A stretch of DNA of 64,000 nucleotides from Aridibacter sp965216195 (GTDB lineage: Bacteria > Acidobacteriota > Blastocatellia > Pyrinomonadales > Pyrinomonadaceae). Below, one piece after another: positions 8,888-18,283 of this stretch (positions are counted from its first letter, which is position 1; every line of letters begins with the position of its first letter). The DNA is taken from contig OZ244151.1 of the NCBI GenBank assembly GCA_965216195.1, forward strand, positions 2,852,001 to 2,916,000. The letters are read 5' to 3'. Both the position numbers and the translations under genes were made by a program. The notes under the pieces are model-generated. The model saw nothing but the letters and a program-made list of their open reading frames with translations. It made no database searches and was not told where the DNA came from.

Positions 8888-9571
8888 ATGAGCAGAGACC
8901 GACAAAGACAAAAGAATGACCTCGTGCGATTTGCGGGACCAATTTTTGATCTTATTCTGCGGTTGAAAGCGGGTGTCGTAAAGCCCTCAAATGAGCTCCG
9001 TCCGAAGGTCGCAAAGATGCTTGAGGACTTTGAAAAACGAGCCGAGCGTTATCGTTTTAATAATAAGATTATCCGGGTTTCAAAGTTCGCCCTTGCGTCT
9101 TTCGTCGATGAAACGGTTTTGACAAACAACTTCCCTCTTAAGGATGAGTGGGAAAAAAATGCGCTTCAGCTAGAGTATTTTGGTGAACAACTCGCCGGGA
9201 ACAAGTTTTTTGACAAACTTGATTCTATGCTGAAGCAAATGAAAGTAACGGCAGATGCGGTAGAGATTTTTTATGTATGTATGCTTCTCGGTTTTAAGGG
9301 TAAGTATGCTGTCTACGAACAGGAAAAGCTCATTCCAATTCTGCAAAAAACGGCGAACGCTCTTGTTAAAGCCGGAAAAATAGTTCCTACCGAGCTTTCG
9401 CCAAACTGGCTCGCAAACGATCAACCCGAGCCCCCAAAAAAACGCGGTGTTCCAATTTGGGCAAAAATCACCGCTTTTAGTGGTCTTGCATTAGCGGTAC
9501 TTGTGTATTTAGCGCTATTTCTCGTCTCGTCGAAATTCCTCGATGAAGCGGTTAAGAAGCTGCAACTGTAA
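8888..9571 (+). CDS. tssL: T6SS membrane-complex protein TssL (DotU/IcmH family)
   Basis: A 227-residue inner-membrane protein with a cytoplasmic DotU domain (FAGPIFDLILRLKAG, then FALASFVDETVL) and a single C-terminal membrane helix at about 195-220. TssL recruits the TssK baseplate to TssM. It is the short form with no OmpA/peptidoglycan-binding extension after the helix, so anchoring to the wall must come from other proteins, which is notable beside the FHA-transglycosylase fusions upstream. It follows tssK by 3 nt. Confidence 0.93.
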   Translation: MSRDRQRQKNDLVRFAGPIFDLILRLKAGVVKPSNELRPKVAKMLEDFEKRAERYRFNNKIIRVSKFALASFVDETVLTNNFPLKDEWEKNALQLEYFGEQLAGNKFFDKLDSMLKQMKVTADAVEIFYVCMLLGFKGKYAVYEQEKLIPILQKTANALVKAGKIVPTELSPNWLANDQPEPPKKRGVPIWAKITAFSGLALAVLVYLALFLVSSKFLDEAVKKLQL

Positions 9572-9607
9572 TTATGTTGTGGTTTAACGGACGGATTAAG
9601 TTCCGTT

Positions 9608-12600
9608 TTGTACAGAATGCGATATCAAATGAACCAGTTGAGGTTTGCGATGGGATTAGGCGGAATGATGTCTATCTATGGCATTGCCTCGCTGATTGTT
9701 TGGTTTGGCGGTGATAAATTAGGCGTTGGCCTGAACTACCGCATCGTATTCCTCGCACTGATTCTGCTTACCATTCCTTTTGCGCTTATTGCGAATTTCT
9801 TCGTGTCTCGGAAAAAGAAAAATCCCGAAAAAGGAGAAGATGCGGAGGCAAAAGAGAACGCTTCGGATGACGACAACGCAAAAGATACAAAAAAATCTAA
9901 AAAGGCAAAACCAATTGCCGGAGACGAAGACATCGATAAGGGCATTGCGGAAGTTGTCGATTTCTTAAAATCCTCAAATCTGGGCACCAAAGGAAAGGAA
10001 ACGATTTACTCTCTTCCCTGGTACTTGGTTGTTGGTAAGCCAAAAAGCGGTAAATCTGCCCTTGTCATGGGGTCGGGGCTGAATTTTGAAACTCTTCCAA
10101 GCCAACGCAGATCGGAACAAAAATTCATCCGTCCAACAAAACAGATTGATTGGCGGGTAACTAGTGAGGCGGTATTTATAGATACTGCCGGACGATTCCA
10201 GCTGGATGGAGCTGGTGAACAAACTTGGGAAGCTCTTCTCTCCTCAATAAAGAAGAATCGTTCGAAACGACCGATTGACGGGCTTATCCTTGCCGTAAAT
10301 ACGGAAAGGATTCTCGGGATTGGCGAACGCGACATCGAAGAAGATGCAAAAATCTTGCGCGCGCGTTTGGATCAAGCGACTAAAGCTCTAAAGACAAAAT
10401 TCCCCGTTTATCTTGTCTTCACGAATGCAGATTCGATTGAAGGCTTTCGAGATTCATTCTCAACATCTAAAAATGATGGGGAAAATCTTGTCTGGGGAAC
10501 CACTATACCGCTTGACCGGTCTGAAAATGCCCAGGCGCTTTTTGATAGCGAATACGAGCTCCTGCAAGACTCAATAATGAAACGGCGTTTGATACGCCTT
10601 TCCGCACCTTTTTCGGCGGTTCGCCAACTGCGCATATTTAACTTTCCGCTCCACTTTGGTTCGGCGAGAAGAAAACTCGGTACATTTATTACAACGCTGT
10701 TTCGCCCCAACCCGTTTAGCGAAAGCCCTTTCTTGCGGGGGTTTTACTTTACCGCGGTACCAGCAAACAGAAATCGAAAGCGCTCGGCTAATACAGGACA
10801 GACCGTTGAGAAAACATACTTTACGAGAAAGTTTTTCAAGGACGTTATTTTGCGGGATAAAGACCTGGTTAAAACATTCCAGGCGCGAAAAGCACGGCCA
10901 CCGATTCTTGGCTGGTTACTAACGCTTCTCGGGACGCTTCTTGTTTTAACTTTGCTTGGATTCTCGGCCATTTCGTTCTACTCCAACAAAGTGTTGTTAG
11001 ACGATTACACGAAAAAAGCTGAGGTAGTGTTAGCGAACATTAAGGAAGACGAGAATAAAGACCCGCTACGAAAATCTCCTGAAGACGCCAAGAGTGAAAT
11101 CAACGACTTGGAAAATCTGCGCGGCGCGCTTGTCCAACTTGATGAGTACGAACGTGAAGGCCCACCTATCTATATGCGTTTTGGGCTGTATTCCGGAAAC
11201 AGACTCTATCGGGACCGGCTTCTGAACATCTACTATCAAGCAATCGAAGCACGCTATAAAGTCCCGGCGCTCAGGAAAGTAGAGGAAGAATTGAAAGCCT
11301 TCGGAGCATCACCAAACACCCTCAGCTCAACCGATCCTTCCGATGATCAGATGAAGGCGTTTGAGAAGCAGTATGAGTTGCTAAAGGCTTACTTGATGTG
11401 GTCAGAGGATCACAAAGAAAAGGCTGTGCCGACTTCGATGGCGGATGCGCTCGAGGAGATATGGTTTGCGGAATCGAAACTACAACCGGAATTGAAAAAT
11501 GTTTCGAAAGAACAGCTTAATTTTTACTTTAAACAGTCTGACCGGGTCGAAAATGAATATTCGGGTGACAACAGCAGATTTCCTAGATTCGCCGCTAAAT
11601 CAAACATCGTAGATCGAGCCAGGGAAAAACTGCGCGCCTTTCCGCCCTATCTCAAGGCCCTGAGGCGAATAACAACTGAAGTGTCGAAAGAGGTTGATGC
11701 TCTGACGGTTGATACTTTAATGGGAGGAAATTCACGAGGTGTGATCGAAGGCACCTACGCCGTTCCCGGTGCGTATACGATAGAGGGGTACCGCAGCCAC
11801 GTTAAAGAAAAAATTGAGAATGCTAATGAAGAACTCAGCAAGCCTGATTGGGTACTGGGCGAAGAATCGACTGATGCAGCTGCGCTCAGCGGCGAACTCG
11901 ACAAACTTAAAACAAAGTATTTTCGTGAGTATACCGACGCGTGGCGAGAGATGGTAAGAAATACCAAGGTGGTTTCCTACGAGCGTGACGCGGAAAAAAT
12001 GAAAAGTGCCTTAGATGCCTTTTCGCAAACCGACTCCCCAATGAAAACGTTTCTTGAAGGTGTTGCGGCAAACACGAATCTGTCTGCCAATGCTGAAACA
12101 GGTTGGTTTGCAACGATCAAAAGCTGGTTTTCAAGGAAAAAGACTGAGAAACCAGCTGGGAATACAGCGGTTGAGAAGGATTTCCGCCCTCTGTTTGATT
12201 TTGTTGGCAGCGGCCAGGAAGAAACCGAGAAGAAACTTGCGGTCGATTCATATGGGAGCAAGATACAGGAGCTTTACGGCAAACTTAAGGATGCCTCTTC
12301 TCTCGACCTTGAAAAAATGACTCAGCAAATTTCAGATGGAAAGAAATTTGGAAATACCCTAAATCGCACTAAGGGCGACATTGATAAGATGTTAGGAGCA
12401 TTTTCGCAAACGCCAGCTGGTCAGGAACTTGCTACCTTAATAATGCAGCCGATTGCAGAGATTGAAATGTTCTTTGGGGGCACGGCAATGGACCGCTTGC
12501 GAAAAACCTGGTCCGTACAAATCCTTCCCAAGGCAAAAGAAATTGAGAGCGGATATCCATTTGCGGGTCAGGGCGAAGCTGACATGACAAAGCTATCTGC

Positions 12601-13291
12601 GTTTTTAAATCCGATTAGCGGAACGTTGAGTAATTTTTATAAGAAAAATTTGGAAAAATACTTTGAGGAATCAAACGGTCAATTGGTACCTAGAGAAGGG
12701 AGTCCAAAATTAAGGCCTGAATTTGTCGCCTATTTAAACAACGCCTTCAAACTAAGAAAGGCTTTATTTGGTGAAAATGCGAGCCCCAACTTTGAGTACG
12801 AATTCAAGCTGCTTCCGGTTGAGAATTCCGTGATCGAACTAAAAATCGATGGACAGACAATTACTTCTGAAGGCACGGCATCAGTCAAGTTGAAGTTCCC
12901 CGCCGCGGCCGGCACAGAAACCGGTGTTTCGATGAATTTTTCGTCCACGGCAGAGGAAACCCCAACTTCCGGAGATCCGGTACCAACACCGACTTCCGCA
13001 AATAATTCAAATACGAACGTCTCTACACCAAGCCCAAGTACGGATGCACCATTGAGCCAGTTTTTACAGGACTCCGGAGGTTCTAATAATTCGCTTAAGT
13101 TCCCGGGAAGTTGGGGCGTTTTTAAATTCTTCGACGCGGGAGCTCCAAGCAAGCAACCGGGCGGAGAATATATGCTTACGTATCAACTTGGCGGTAAAAC
13201 CGTAAAAGCAACCGTAAAGCCGACAGGCGGCGATTTATTTGATAGAAGCTTGTTTACTTCGGTAAAAGCACCGGAGGGATTTATTCAGTAG
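9608..13291 (+). CDS. tssM: T6SS membrane-complex protein TssM (IcmF/VasK family)
   Basis: A 1227-residue inner-membrane protein forming the trans-envelope core with TssL. Two N-terminal membrane helices (about 10-33 and 44-66) are followed by a charged loop and a cytoplasmic NTPase-like domain with Walker A GKPKSGKS (143-150) and an IDTAGRF Walker-B-like motif. A third helix lies at about 431-460, then the long periplasmic part with the IcmF-related and VasK C-terminal regions. A Thr/Ser/Pro/Asn-rich linker lies near 1120-1155. The listed start is TTG; ATG codons at 9617 and 9629 are realistic alternatives because none has a clear ribosome site. Confidence 0.93.
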   Translation: MYRMRYQMNQLRFAMGLGGMMSIYGIASLIVWFGGDKLGVGLNYRIVFLALILLTIPFALIANFFVSRKKKNPEKGEDAEAKENASDDDNAKDTKKSKKAKPIAGDEDIDKGIAEVVDFLKSSNLGTKGKETIYSLPWYLVVGKPKSGKSALVMGSGLNFETLPSQRRSEQKFIRPTKQIDWRVTSEAVFIDTAGRFQLDGAGEQTWEALLSSIKKNRSKRPIDGLILAVNTERILGIGERDIEEDAKILRARLDQATKALKTKFPVYLVFTNADSIEGFRDSFSTSKNDGENLVWGTTIPLDRSENAQALFDSEYELLQDSIMKRRLIRLSAPFSAVRQLRIFNFPLHFGSARRKLGTFITTLFRPNPFSESPFLRGFYFTAVPANRNRKRSANTGQTVEKTYFTRKFFKDVILRDKDLVKTFQARKARPPILGWLLTLLGTLLVLTLLGFSAISFYSNKVLLDDYTKKAEVVLANIKEDENKDPLRKSPEDAKSEINDLENLRGALVQLDEYEREGPPIYMRFGLYSGNRLYRDRLLNIYYQAIEARYKVPALRKVEEELKAFGASPNTLSSTDPSDDQMKAFEKQYELLKAYLMWSEDHKEKAVPTSMADALEEIWFAESKLQPELKNVSKEQLNFYFKQSDRVENEYSGDNSRFPRFAAKSNIVDRAREKLRAFPPYLKALRRITTEVSKEVDALTVDTLMGGNSRGVIEGTYAVPGAYTIEGYRSHVKEKIENANEELSKPDWVLGEESTDAAALSGELDKLKTKYFREYTDAWREMVRNTKVVSYERDAEKMKSALDAFSQTDSPMKTFLEGVAANTNLSANAETGWFATIKSWFSRKKTEKPAGNTAVEKDFRPLFDFVGSGQEETEKKLAVDSYGSKIQELYGKLKDASSLDLEKMTQQISDGKKFGNTLNRTKGDIDKMLGAFSQTPAGQELATLIMQPIAEIEMFFGGTAMDRLRKTWSVQILPKAKEIESGYPFAGQGEADMTKLSAFLNPISGTLSNFYKKNLEKYFEESNGQLVPREGSPKLRPEFVAYLNNAFKLRKALFGENASPNFEYEFKLLPVENSVIELKIDGQTITSEGTASVKLKFPAAAGTETGVSMNFSSTAEETPTSGDPVPTPTSANNSNTNVSTPSPSTDAPLSQFLQDSGGSNNSLKFPGSWGVFKFFDAGAPSKQPGGEYMLTYQLGGKTVKATVKPTGGDLFDRSLFTSVKAPEGFIQ

Positions 13292-13299
13292 GAAGTTAA

Positions 13300-14127
13300 A
13301 TGCAGCCAAAACCACAGATTATGAACGAAGCAAAAGCGAAATTGGACGCAGGTAAACTTACGGAAGCTGTTGAAGAAGCGTTAGACGCTGTGAAGTCAGC
13401 GCCGACAGATCTGAAGGCTCGCATTTTTCTTTTTGAGCTCTCATGTTTTTCAGGCGACTGGGAACGAGCCGAGCGCCAACTTGACGTAATCGGTCAGCAG
13501 GATATGAACGCGATGATCGGCTCGCAAATTTATAAACAGAATTTCGAAGCTGAGCGGGATCGAATCGATTTATTTTCCAAAGGTCAGATTCCCGAGTGTT
13601 TGATGCAGCCGCCAAATTACGTTGAAGGATTGCTCGCGGCCGTGTCTCACGTGAAAGACGGAAAGCTCAGCGAAGCAAAAGAGGTAATAGATCAGGTTGA
13701 GGAATCGCGACCGGCATTTGCGTGTAAAGTTGATGGCGCAGAGTCATCAGATTTTCGCGATTATAACGATTTAACGTCGTGTGTATTTGAAGCAATCGTA
13801 AAGGACTCCTATACGTGGCTTCCATTTGAGCAAGTAGAAAAAGTTGAGTTTTTGGAGACGAAATCGCTAAGGGACAACTATTGGCGTCAGGCGGAAGTTG
13901 AATTAATTAACGGCACTACCGGCGAAATGTTTTTGCCGGCTCTTTACGCTGAGAGTTATAAGAACGAATCAGACGAAATCCGTCTCGGAAGAGCCACTGA
14001 CTGGAGGGAAATGGATGAAGATATCTATATCGGTGAGGGCGTTCGCTTGTTTCAGGTAGAGAGCGGGTATAAACCAATTTCTGAGATAAAAACTATAGAG
14101 TTTGCTCATGAAAGTGAGGATGTGTAA
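13300..14127 (+). CDS. tagJ: T6SS accessory protein TagJ (ImpE/SciE family)
   Basis: A 275-residue soluble protein of the ImpE/TagJ (HsiE1) family. In some T6SSs TagJ binds the N-terminus of the sheath protein TssB and is thought to assist ClpV-driven sheath recycling. The N-terminal half is a TPR-like helical region (AKAKLDAGKLTEAVEEALDA). The C-terminal half has the family's WLPFEQVEKVEFLETKSLRD segment and a beta-rich end with DWREMDE. It begins 8 nt after tssM. Confidence 0.88.
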   Translation: MQPKPQIMNEAKAKLDAGKLTEAVEEALDAVKSAPTDLKARIFLFELSCFSGDWERAERQLDVIGQQDMNAMIGSQIYKQNFEAERDRIDLFSKGQIPECLMQPPNYVEGLLAAVSHVKDGKLSEAKEVIDQVEESRPAFACKVDGAESSDFRDYNDLTSCVFEAIVKDSYTWLPFEQVEKVEFLETKSLRDNYWRQAEVELINGTTGEMFLPALYAESYKNESDEIRLGRATDWREMDEDIYIGEGVRLFQVESGYKPISEIKTIEFAHESEDV

Positions 14128-14182
14128 AGGGTCGCACAAATTTGCTGGGTTGAACGGAATTTGAAGATTGGAGAATTTTTAA

Positions 14183-15451
14183 ATGGCAAAAGACGACGGA
14201 AAAACTGAAGAATCTGCGGAGGAAGTAACCGCTGCAGAGCCTGAGATCGAGGAAGATGTTAACGAACTTTCGCAGGCACCGGTTATAGACATTGAAGCAC
14301 TCCTTAAGCCGATTTCGGAGGAAGCGCCATCGGGTGAAAGTGTACGCTATTCAGGGGTTTACGACGAGATAAATGAAGCCCGCCGAGAAGATGATAATCT
14401 AATTCCAAACGATTGGCAGACCGATCTAAAACGAGCAGACTATCGAAAGGTAGTTGATTTAGCGCTTCCGGTAATTGAAACACAATCAAAGGATTTACAA
14501 GTTGCGGCTTGGCTCTCGGAGGCACTCGTTAACGAACATGGATTCGCTGGGTTACGCGACAGTATGAAATTGTTGAGCAAACTCCAGGAAAAATTTTGGG
14601 ATACATTATTTCCTGAGATTGACGAAGGCGATATGGAAGGTCGGGCAAACGCACTTGAGTGGATGGATCAAAAGGTGAGTTTTGCCCTAAAACGGGCTCC
14701 TATTACGCAAGGGGACGGATACGGATACTTTGGCTGGGAGGATTCGAAAAAGTTTGTATTTCCGGACAACATCGAATCACTCACGACCGAGGAACAAGAG
14801 AGCCTAGCTGCTCTTAAGAAACAGGCGGAGAAAGAACATCGAGTAACCGAGAACCAGTGGAACAAGGCGGTATCTCAATCGAAACGTGCATTCTATGAAG
14901 AACTCGACTTCACAATTCAGGAGTGTTTTGATGAATTCGAGAAGCTAAATTTAGTTATCGAAAAGTCGTTTGAAGCGAAACAAACACCCGGTCTTAGAGA
15001 AATACCGGCGGTGCTTGAGGTGATCCGCATGCAAACAAATAAACTTTTGGAACAAAAGAGATTGGAAGAGCCCGATCCCATAGACGAGGAAGAGGCTTCC
15101 GAAGGAACGGATTCTTCAGGAACAGGGAATAAAAGGAATGCCTCCGGCGTAATAAATGATCGTAAGGATGCGCTAAAGCGACTGGCTCAGCTCGCGAGTT
15201 TTTTCCGCAAAACAGAGCCGCATAGTCCAGTATCGTATCTCGTAAACAGAGCCGTGAAATGGGGCAATATGCCTTTGGACGCGTGGCTTGAGGACGTAAT
15301 AAAAGACGATGGTACCCTATCGCAACTTCGGCAGACCTTAGGTTTTAATACTGAGGGAGCAGAAAACGAAATGCCGTCCATGGAGAATCCCGTTGAATCT
15401 TTTGACGCACCAAATGCAGGGGAAACGAACCCAACGGAGGAAAATATCTAG
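14183..15451 (+). CDS. tssA: T6SS cap/assembly protein TssA
   Basis: A 422-residue protein with an ImpA N-terminal domain (about 35-150: ALLKPISEEAPSGESVRYSG, then DYRKVVDLALPVIETQSKDL), a middle helical region, and the C-terminal segment typical of TssA (FRKTEPHSPVSYLVNRAVKW). TssA primes and caps growing sheath-tube structures. The start is an ATG preceded by GGAG. The 55 nt to tagJ hold no obvious signal. A hairpin with a U-tract after the stop separates it transcriptionally from tssB. Confidence 0.92.
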   Translation: MAKDDGKTEESAEEVTAAEPEIEEDVNELSQAPVIDIEALLKPISEEAPSGESVRYSGVYDEINEARREDDNLIPNDWQTDLKRADYRKVVDLALPVIETQSKDLQVAAWLSEALVNEHGFAGLRDSMKLLSKLQEKFWDTLFPEIDEGDMEGRANALEWMDQKVSFALKRAPITQGDGYGYFGWEDSKKFVFPDNIESLTTEEQESLAALKKQAEKEHRVTENQWNKAVSQSKRAFYEELDFTIQECFDEFEKLNLVIEKSFEAKQTPGLREIPAVLEVIRMQTNKLLEQKRLEEPDPIDEEEASEGTDSSGTGNKRNASGVINDRKDALKRLAQLASFFRKTEPHSPVSYLVNRAVKWGNMPLDAWLEDVIKDDGTLSQLRQTLGFNTEGAENEMPSMENPVESFDAPNAGETNPTEENI

Positions 15452-15463
15452 AAAAATGATCGG

Positions 15464-15503
15464 GCTAAATTAATGAAAACCCAAATATTTAGCGTTTTTT
15501 TTT
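15464..15503 (+). terminator. Rho-independent terminator between tssA and tssB
   Basis: A perfect 7-bp inverted repeat (GCTAAAT at 15464-15470, ATTTAGC at 15487-15493) is followed by G and nine T residues. The stem is AT-rich, so it may be leaky, but the long U-tract directly after tssA is typical. It would split the locus into a baseplate/membrane unit and a sheath/tube unit. Confidence 0.6.
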
Positions 15504-15529
15504 CAGATTGGGGGATTGAGAGTTATAAT
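15502..15529 (+). promoter_or_regulatory. Possible promoter upstream of tssB
   Basis: A consensus -10 hexamer TATAAT lies at 15524-15529, about 30 nt before the tssB start and just after the tssA terminator. The -35 candidate TTCAGA (15502-15507, spacer 16) is weak. Placement between a terminator and a strong ribosome site (AAAGGAG) supports a separate transcript for the highly needed sheath and Hcp proteins. Confidence 0.4.
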
Positions 15530-15561
15530 AAACTAAATAGACAGCAAAAGGAGATGAGTCA

Positions 15562-16092
15562 ATGCCAAAAAAAGAGAGTTTACAGCATAAGCTAGATCGT
15601 GTCCGGCCACCACGCGTTCAGATAACGTATGACGTGGAAGTAGGAGGAGCGATTGAAATGAAGGAACTACCATTTGTAATGGGTGTAATGGGTGACTTCG
15701 TGGGAAAACCTGAAGACCCGCTTCCTGCACTGAAAAACCGAAAATTTGTTGAAATTGATGCCGACAACTTTAATCAGGTCTTGTCCGGCATGAAGCCGCG
15801 TCTCGCGTACACAATTGAAAATAAACTTCAGGACGACGGAAGTAAGATGGGAATCGAGCTCAATTTTAATGAGATAGAGGATTTCGAGCCGGACCAAATT
15901 GTTCAGCAAGTAGAGCCGCTCCGAAAGCTTGTTGAAGCGCGTCAAAAACTTTCCGACCTGCGCTCTAAGATGGATGGAAACGACAAGCTGGAAACAATGC
16001 TTGAAGATATAATTGCCGATTCTGATAAACAGAAAGAACTGAGCGATGCACTTGGCGGAGTGGGTGACGATGAAGACGGGAAGGAGGAGTAA
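15562..16092 (+). CDS. tssB: T6SS contractile sheath small subunit TssB (VipA)
   Basis: A 176-residue cytoplasmic protein. With TssC it builds the contractile sheath around the Hcp tube. Family features seen are RPPRVQITYDVEVGGA near the N-terminus, LPFVMGVMGDF, then a PLPALKNRKFVEIDADNF segment and a helical C-terminus ending in an acidic tail. Length matches VipA. The ATG follows AAAGGAG with good spacing. Its stop lies 4 nt before tssC, and the tssC ribosome site (AAGGAGG) is inside the tssB end. Confidence 0.96.
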   Translation: MPKKESLQHKLDRVRPPRVQITYDVEVGGAIEMKELPFVMGVMGDFVGKPEDPLPALKNRKFVEIDADNFNQVLSGMKPRLAYTIENKLQDDGSKMGIELNFNEIEDFEPDQIVQQVEPLRKLVEARQKLSDLRSKMDGNDKLETMLEDIIADSDKQKELSDALGGVGDDEDGKEE

Positions 16093-16096
16093 ATAA

Positions 16097-17581
16097 ATGG
16101 CTAAAGAGAAGAAACAAGCAGAAGCTCAGGCAGAAGTTGAAGAACAGGAAGCAGGACTTCTTGATCAAATTTTAACCGAGGGTCGAATGGCGCGCGATGA
16201 ATTTCAGAAAGACCGCGCGAAGGACATGATTGGCGAATTCGTTGGACAGGTTATGAGCGGTGAAATCACCATGTCCAAAAACATGGATGCGACGATCAAC
16301 GCTAGAATCGCCGAAATTGACCGCCTCGTCTCCTCACAGATGAACGAAATAATGCACCACGAAGATTTTCAGAAGTTAGAAGGTTCATGGCGTGGTCTCC
16401 ATCATCTTGTATCAAACAGTCTAACCAACAATATGCTCAAAATCCGCGTGATGTCTTGTACGAAGAAAGACCTCTTGAAGGATTTCGAACGTGCGCTTGA
16501 GTTTGATCAAACATCAATGTTTAAGAAGCTTTATGAAGAAGAGTACGGAACGTTCGGTGGAGCTCCATACAGTGCGTTGATCGGTGATTTTGAATTTGGC
16601 AACCATCCGCAGGATATGGCTCTCCTGGAGAATATTTCCCAGGTGGCTGCTGCCGCTCACGCGCCATTCTTCAGCGCGGCTTCTGCGGGAATGTTTGGTT
16701 GGGATGAATTTTCAGAAATGTCCGAAGTCAGAGATGTTTCAAAAATCTTTGATCGAACGGAATATATGAAGTGGAGAAGTTTCCGCGAATCGGAAGATTC
16801 CCGATATGTAGGTTTGACACTACCGCACACACTCGGTCGTGAACCTTATGGGGCTGCTACTAAACCAACCGAAACATTTATGTTTGAAGAAAATGTAGAT
16901 GGTACGGATCACAAGAAATATTTATGGACGAATGCGGCTTATGCGCTCGGCACTAGACTTACTGAGGCGTTTTCGATGTATGGCTGGTGTGTGACAATTC
17001 GCGGAGTAGAAGGAGGAGGTTTGGTTGACGGACTTCCAACGCACACATTCGAAACGGATGAAGGAGAGGTTGCGATGAAGTGTCCAACCGAGGTAGCGAT
17101 TACTGATCGACGGGAAAAGGAGTTTGCCGATAATGGCTTTATTCCGCTCGTCCATTGTAAGAACACTGACTACGCTGCTTTCTTTGCAACACAGTCTGCA
17201 AACAAACCGAAGAAGTATGATACTGACGAGGCAAATGCCAACGCCAGGCTCTCTTCGCAGCTTCAATATATTATGGCAGTTTCGCGGTTTGCTCATTACT
17301 TAAAAGCGATGATGAGAGATAAGATTGGGAGCTTCATGTCGCGGGAAGAAGCGGAAACCTTTCTAAATCGATGGATCAAAAATTATGTTTTGGACAATGA
17401 TACTGCCAGTCAAAGAGCGAAGGCGGAAAGACCTCTTCGCGAGGCAAGAGTAGATGTGGCGGAAGTCCCTGGAAAACCTGGGGTATATCGAGCAGTTGCT
17501 TATTTGAGACCCCATTTCCAACTTGACGAATTGAATGTATCACTTCGATTGGTTGCGGATCTTCCTGCGCCCGCTAAATAA
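16097..17581 (+). CDS. tssC: T6SS contractile sheath large subunit TssC (VipB)
   Basis: A 494-residue protein, the large sheath subunit partnering TssB and substrate of ClpV after contraction. Typical motifs include the N-terminal DAVI-type helical region, LEGSWRGLHHLV, FGALIGDFEF-like ALIGDFEFGNHPQDMALL, and a C-terminal VYRAVAYLRPHFQLDEL ending. Length is standard. A 9-bp inverted repeat lies immediately after the stop, before hcp. Confidence 0.97.
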   Translation: MAKEKKQAEAQAEVEEQEAGLLDQILTEGRMARDEFQKDRAKDMIGEFVGQVMSGEITMSKNMDATINARIAEIDRLVSSQMNEIMHHEDFQKLEGSWRGLHHLVSNSLTNNMLKIRVMSCTKKDLLKDFERALEFDQTSMFKKLYEEEYGTFGGAPYSALIGDFEFGNHPQDMALLENISQVAAAAHAPFFSAASAGMFGWDEFSEMSEVRDVSKIFDRTEYMKWRSFRESEDSRYVGLTLPHTLGREPYGAATKPTETFMFEENVDGTDHKKYLWTNAAYALGTRLTEAFSMYGWCVTIRGVEGGGLVDGLPTHTFETDEGEVAMKCPTEVAITDRREKEFADNGFIPLVHCKNTDYAAFFATQSANKPKKYDTDEANANARLSSQLQYIMAVSRFAHYLKAMMRDKIGSFMSREEAETFLNRWIKNYVLDNDTASQRAKAERPLREARVDVAEVPGKPGVYRAVAYLRPHFQLDELNVSLRLVADLPAPAK

Positions 17582-17590
17582 CTTATTTGA

Positions 17591-17624
17591 GAAAACTATC
17601 TTGAAAATAAGCAAAATAGTTTTC
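17591..17624 (+). repeat. Inverted repeat in tssC-hcp gap
   Basis: A perfect 9-bp inverted repeat (GAAAACTAT at 17591-17599, ATAGTTTTC at 17616-17624) with a 16-nt loop lies 9 nt after tssC. No U-tract follows, so it is more likely an mRNA processing or stability element than a strong terminator. The rest of the 130-nt gap is AT-rich and ends in AAGGAG before hcp. Confidence 0.55.
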
Positions 17625-17711
17625 TGTGCGCGTCTCTCATTTAGGCACAACAAACGGTTTGAGCCGTAATTGTTAGGCAGATTATTAATAAAAGATTAAG
17701 GAGAAAAGACA

Positions 17712-18194
17712 ATGGCAGAAAAATTCTTGGAAATTCCCGGTGTAGAAACCGCCTGTGAAAAAGCGGGGTATGAAAAATTTCTTGAGTTATCATACTTCTC
17801 TTTTGGAGGCTTTCATGCCCCGCATGATCCCTCCCAAACAGGACATTCGGGTGGTAAGGTTTCTGTAGCGCCAATTAGCTTTCAGGCTTCAGGGGGCAAA
17901 CAAAGCACCTTGTTCATGGAGAAGGCGACCACCGGAACACACATACCAAAAATGGTTGTGCATATTGCGGTTCAGACGGGCGCCAACACGCTTGAAACAA
18001 TTGAAACGATAACGCTCGAAACCGTCTATGTGACCAGCTATACTCCCGATTATGACGGAGATGGTCCCGGTCAAGAGTCGGTTAGTATCGTTGCCGATGT
18101 TATAACGGTCGATAAGAAGGTACAGGGTAACGACGGCGCTCTAACCGCAGTTGGAAACATTAAGTTCGATGTAAGAAAAGCTCAAACAAATTAA
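17712..18194 (+). CDS. hcp: T6SS tube protein Hcp (TssD)
   Basis: A 160-residue protein of the Hcp family, forming the hexameric inner tube expelled on firing and able to carry small effectors in its lumen. Seen are the N-terminal strand/helix pattern, a LSYFSFGGFH segment, the conserved KATTGTHIPKMVVHIAVQTG region and a beta-rich C-terminus (TLETVYVTSYTPDYDGDG). Translation starts at an ATG with AAGGAG upstream. It is flanked by a hairpin upstream and a strong terminator downstream, consistent with a discrete abundant transcript. Confidence 0.95.
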   Translation: MAEKFLEIPGVETACEKAGYEKFLELSYFSFGGFHAPHDPSQTGHSGGKVSVAPISFQASGGKQSTLFMEKATTGTHIPKMVVHIAVQTGANTLETIETITLETVYVTSYTPDYDGDGPGQESVSIVADVITVDKKVQGNDGALTAVGNIKFDVRKAQTN

Positions 18195-18215
18195 TGCTTG
18201 ATCTACTACTTTCGG

Positions 18216-18259
18216 AAACTAACCGCCACATTATTGGCGGTTGGTTTCTTGTTTATTTT
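18216..18259 (+). terminator. Rho-independent terminator after hcp
   Basis: A 12-bp stem with one G-U pair (AAACTAACCGCC at 18216-18227, GGCGGTTGGTTT at 18236-18247) and an 8-nt loop is followed by a T-rich tract. It lies 21 nt after the hcp stop and 25 nt before tssE, so it would limit read-through from tube genes into the baseplate genes. Confidence 0.8.
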
Positions 18260-18283
18260 CGGTTTTGAAAAGGTGCATCTATT

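Noticed and set aside
9574..9620. Frameshift at the start of tssM: an ATG at 9574 opens another frame
   Set aside because: The conserved TssM N-terminus begins downstream in the main frame, and nothing conserved is encoded in the other frame.
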